In this document: piece by piece, positions 17,275-20,049 of the stretch
Position numbering within the stretch: position 1 is the first letter of the stretch
Layout: each line of letters opens with the position of its first letter
Source: Silene noctiflora
Lineage: Eukaryota > Streptophyta > Magnoliopsida > Caryophyllales > Caryophyllaceae
DNA: 20,049 nt
Direction of reading: 5' to 3'
Assembly (NCBI GenBank): GCA_009801015.1
Contig: VHZZ01002878.1
Location: 25,805 to 45,853 of the forward strand
Notes under the pieces: generated by a model
What the model saw: the letters and a program-made list of their open reading frames with translations, nothing else
Databases searched by the model: none
What the model was told of the DNA's origin: nothing
Program-made: the position numbers and the translations under genes

Positions 17275-18238
17275 TAACAAATGGTACTAATTAAGGAAGG
17301 ATTAACAATGTAATTGATTGAATTTGATGGACATGGTAGTAAAATTCGCTTGTTATTTAACGGAATTTCTTGCTGGTAAAATCATGAGGAATAGACTGGT
17401 TGTCATAACAGAGGCGAAATGGCATCGAAAACTCACCTCCCCTTGGATTGATTAGCTTCTAAATAGGAGCATATATATGTATGGTACCTGACTTTGTCCT
17501 GTTCATGAAAGTGTAGTTAATTTAAATGATTTGGTGTTCAATTATTTAGGTTTAGTTTTGGCATAAGCATCGAAGAAATGAGATGTGATACATGTTCCTA
17601 TTCCCGGGTATAGAAACATAAAAGTAAGAAAAATTATTTCCACCTGAGAAAATTAGGAAAACTTACGTAATAAAATGGTCTTATAAATTTGACAAACGAG
17701 TCATTTGATTTTGGTTTGGATCGAGATGTATTGTGGAGTCTAATCATCTCTTCATTTGGGTTAACCCCCATTTCAATTTCAATTTCATTTCCATTCAATT
17801 CAATTCAAGGTCATTTCGATTAGTCAACTTAATCGAGTTGTTTTATATATATACAAGTTCGGATCATCAATATACAATCAAGTAGGTTTTGGGTCATCAT
17901 ACCACCGAGTTGTGTGTTAATGAATTGACTTGCCATTTATTATATTTTTCATCACCAATATAATAATAGTAATAATAATATAATTAATTAAGAAAATCCA
18001 CAAAATCAAATAGTTTTCAAGAGAAGATGCGCCTATTTTATTACGTGGAAATCACTCCTATTAGAAGCGTTTAAATGTATTCAGCTTCATGTATATTTCT
18101 ATTGCCGAATTCAATTGGAATAGAATTGGCTTCCGACTGTCCACTTGACACACGGGCGAGTCGGGTTTGGGACAATTTAGGTGGGGATTGGTCATTTCGT
18201 TGTTTTGGGTTCGGGCTATTTTCGGGATTTTTATGATC
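17275..18238. other. 3' flank of gene 3 and non-coding region
   Basis: 17275-17550 is the diverged 3' flank shared with genes 1 and 2 (GGAATAGACT, GAGGCGAAATGGCAT, TTGTCCTGTTCATGAAAGTG). Beyond it, 17700-17930 has TTTCAATTTC / CATTTCGATT / GGGTCATCAT motifs of the low-complexity repeat style seen near 6.5 kb and 18.2 kb. No gene is recognised on either strand. Confidence 0.5.
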
Positions 18239-18490
18239 AAGTTATTTAGTTATATATAAAGGTCAGGTTTAAAACAATAAACGTTCGAACACAGTTCTAT
18301 CCGGCCAATTCAGGTTCTGGTGAAGCTCGGGTACTCAGTTCATGTTATTCCGATCGAATTAATTTTGACAGATTTACTTTCAAGTACAATTCAAGTTACT
18401 CGTCCCATTATTCAATTATATATCAAATACATATTTTTGATCAATTTTTCAGATTCATATCTTGTGATTTACCTCAAACTCGAGTTAACT
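18239..18490 (+). repeat. dispersed repeat, right copy
   Basis: Same-orientation homolog of 6414-6680, sharing AAGTTATTTAGTTATA, a CCGATCGA block, TTTACTTTCAAGTAC, ATTCAAGTTAC and TATTTTTGATCAATTTTTC. It is preceded by GGGTT/GGGTTCGGG motifs. Identity is moderate, so the copies are old. No coding content. Confidence 0.65.
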
Positions 18491-18737
18491 CAAAGATAAG
18501 GACCCAAACTATCAAAATATTTTTAATTAAGGACTCGAACAATATAACTTTACAGGTAAGGACCTCATTGTCCACTGCCGTTAACTAATGCATTCTGCCG
18601 TTAATTTAAGGAGTCTATCACTCTGGCAATCAACTTCATTTTGTTTCTTAAATGCAATATGGGATTGGTTTAATTTGAAGTTTGTTAAATGTTGCTCCCT
18701 CCAAATAAATATATATGTTCTTCTCATCTCCCTTACT

Positions 18738-18763
18738 ACTAAGAGAATAAAAATTCTCTTAGT
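18738..18763. repeat. perfect 11-bp inverted repeat, 4-nt loop
   Basis: ACTAAGAGAAT-AAAA-ATTCTCTTAGT is an exact hairpin. It lies 11 bp inside the proposed left end of the Helitron candidate and may be a subterminal structure of that element. A transcription terminator is unlikely in this nuclear plant context. Confidence 0.8.
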
Positions 18764-18940
18764 TTTCCCTTCAAAAGACATCTAGCTAAATAAGACAATA
18801 AATAAAACTTTATTTCATTACATTATTATATTTTCAATGAATATATTCTTATAATTAAACTCTAATCATTTAATTAAATGCATAATTATGATTTTTTCAT
18901 TAAAATAAATTAAAATTGATTTTAAATTATAAACTATAAG

Positions 18941-19069
18941 TTGCTAATTTTTTTAATAATGCAATAATATATTACAGTAGATATTGCTAAATTTTTTAAT
19001 AATGCAATAATATATTACTGTAGATGTTGCTAAATTTTTTAATAATGCTATAATATATTACTGTAGATA
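18941..19069. repeat. three tandem 43-bp repeats
   Basis: Copies at 18941-18983, 18984-19026 and 19027-19069 start TTGCTAA and share TTTTTTAATAATGC.ATAAT and ATATTAC.GTAGAT, with only a few substitutions. The period is exactly 43 bp. They sit inside the Helitron candidate, and internal tandem repeats are common in such elements. Confidence 0.92.
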
Positions 19070-19311
19070 ATAATTTGACACATATTTAGTATTTATTATT
19101 AGTTTCGTGACAAAAAAATTCATTTAAAAAAAAAAAAGCACACCTTAACTTAAATCTCTTTGATTAGTTTTCCATTTCAATTTTTTTGTTTCATATCAAA
19201 ATATAAAAAAGAGAAATATTAATTATTTATTGTGTGCAAATTTAATACACTAAAAAAATAAAAATTCTATATACCGCGTAATGGCGCGAGATCTGTACTA
19301 GTTTCTCTATT

Positions 19312-19345
19312 ACTAGGTTTGGTGTCCGGCTCCGTCCAGGCTACC
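19312..19345 (-). mobile_element. second Helitron-like 3' end, opposite strand
   Basis: On the minus strand the sequence reads GGTAGCCTGGACGGAGCCGG then ACACCAAACCTAGT. That is an imperfect GGTG.CC.G-type hairpin a few bases before CTAGT. The base after CTAGT is A, not the expected T, so the end may be eroded or coincidental. It would belong to an element extending right, towards 20049. Confidence 0.3.
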
Positions 19346-20049
19346 TCTATTATCGTCAAATTTTATTTTCGTTACCTTTATTTATCATCAAATCTATGTT
19401 AGACTTGTTTAACTCATGCGTTTACCATTTATACTGAAATGTAAAATTTATCAACAAATTATGAGACATATTCACTACTCCCACAGTCAATATTATTATT
19501 TTCACGACATCTCATGTTAATACTATTATATTCATTACTGTTTTTTGACTACTCACGCTATTTTTGCGGTTATTCCTACTGTTACTTTCAATACATTTGT
19601 TGTGACTATTGTTACTTTCACTACTCCCGCCATCATTATCGTTTCTTTCATTACCCCGCATTTAATAATGTTAATTTCATAATCCGCCGTTCTAACTATT
19701 ACTTGCAAAACATAATATTTATCTATTTTAAACAATTAATATCTTTGAAATCTAATAAATTATATGATGATACTAATTAATATCATAAGTGAAGCATGTT
19801 AATTTTAAGGAAAATCACCCTATTATTGTGTTCTCTAAATATAATTACTTTAATTTAATGTAATTTTCATAAATTTTCTTCACTACGACATCTTTATATT
19901 ATACTTTAACCAAAAGTTCAAAACTATATAATATTTACATTAAAGTTCCTTGATCGGATATATCACACAGTGGTATCGATTAAAAACTCTATAGTATAAT
20001 TAATTTTCATAGATTTCTTTAATTACATTGAAGTCTCTTGGTTTCAGGA
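19346..20049. other. pyrimidine-rich and AT-rich sequence, no gene seen
   Basis: Between about 19440 and 19700 motifs such as TTACTTTCA, TTCACTACTCCC, CGCCAT and TATTATT alternate irregularly. They produce a Tyr/Phe/Cys-rich plus-strand frame (19514-19780) with no protein character. The remainder is AT-rich. It may be the interior of a repeat element; no structured feature is supported. Confidence 0.5.

Larger units (their letters stand above)
18727..19302 (+). mobile_element. candidate non-autonomous Helitron (576 bp)
   Basis: The left end starts TCTCCCTTACTACTAAGAGA, preceded by A. The right end has a short CGCG..CGCG hairpin (ACCGCGTAATGGCGCGAGAT, 19273-19292), then a few bases and CTAGT, followed by T. 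TC at the 5' end, CTRRT at the 3' end, a hairpin close upstream of it and insertion between A and T are the Helitron rules. The interior is AT-rich with no helicase or replication-initiator coding sequence, so any movement would need enzymes from elsewhere. The left boundary is less certain than the right. Confidence 0.5.

Noticed and set aside
18581..18785. Overlapping frames on both strands near 18.6-18.8 kb
   Set aside because: Short, antisense to each other, partly inside the Helitron candidate, and without conserved residues.
19514..19780. 88-codon Tyr/Phe/Cys-rich plus-strand frame
   Set aside because: Encoded by irregular TTACTTTCA-type low-complexity sequence.
1..20049. tRNA, rRNA, CRISPR, bacterial operon or organelle-gene content
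   Set aside because: None recognised on reading both strands; the introns and repeats indicate a plant nuclear region.

Overview
This is plant nuclear DNA, almost certainly from a eudicot. It is AT-rich, its genes are split by GT-AG introns, and it carries Stowaway-type MITEs and Helitron-like ends. The conserved coding pieces are closest to plant ADP/ATP carriers (AAC) and plant cytosolic aspartyl-tRNA synthetase. No prokaryotic feature, rRNA, tRNA or CRISPR array was seen. A narrower taxonomic placement is not supported.

Layout. 1-400: GC-rich repeats and a minus-strand fragment of a DUF4283-type retroelement protein. 400-1760: AT-rich, no gene seen. 1762-5405 (minus): a decayed, intron-containing copy of cytosolic aspartyl-tRNA synthetase. 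It lacks its N-terminal exons and carries frameshifts, a 7-bp insertion and one eroded exon; a degraded Stowaway MITE sits in one intron. 5406-6800: retroelement-like debris, a 33-bp tandem repeat, and one arm of a dispersed repeat whose second arm lies at 18.2-18.5 kb.

6.8-17.5 kb (plus): the main content is three tandem paralogous genes of the mitochondrial carrier family, derived from the AAC branch. Each has a 5'UTR exon, a long 5'UTR intron and three coding exons joined at equivalent phase-0 positions. The predicted proteins are 377, 373 and 376 residues. All three reading frames are intact across every exon, yet nearly all the charged gate and substrate-contact residues of AAC are replaced. 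Gene 1 also has a 138-bp in-frame tandem duplication over the end of its first coding exon, giving two possible splice donors.

17.3-20 kb: no protein gene seen. This end holds the second dispersed-repeat arm, a candidate 576-bp non-autonomous Helitron containing three 43-bp tandem repeats, a second Helitron-like terminus in opposite orientation just beside it, and pyrimidine-rich low-complexity sequence.

The likely history is repeated unequal crossing-over producing a carrier array that kept the matrix-helix skeleton of AAC while losing or changing its transport chemistry. Whether the copies are expressed and what they do cannot be read from the sequence.
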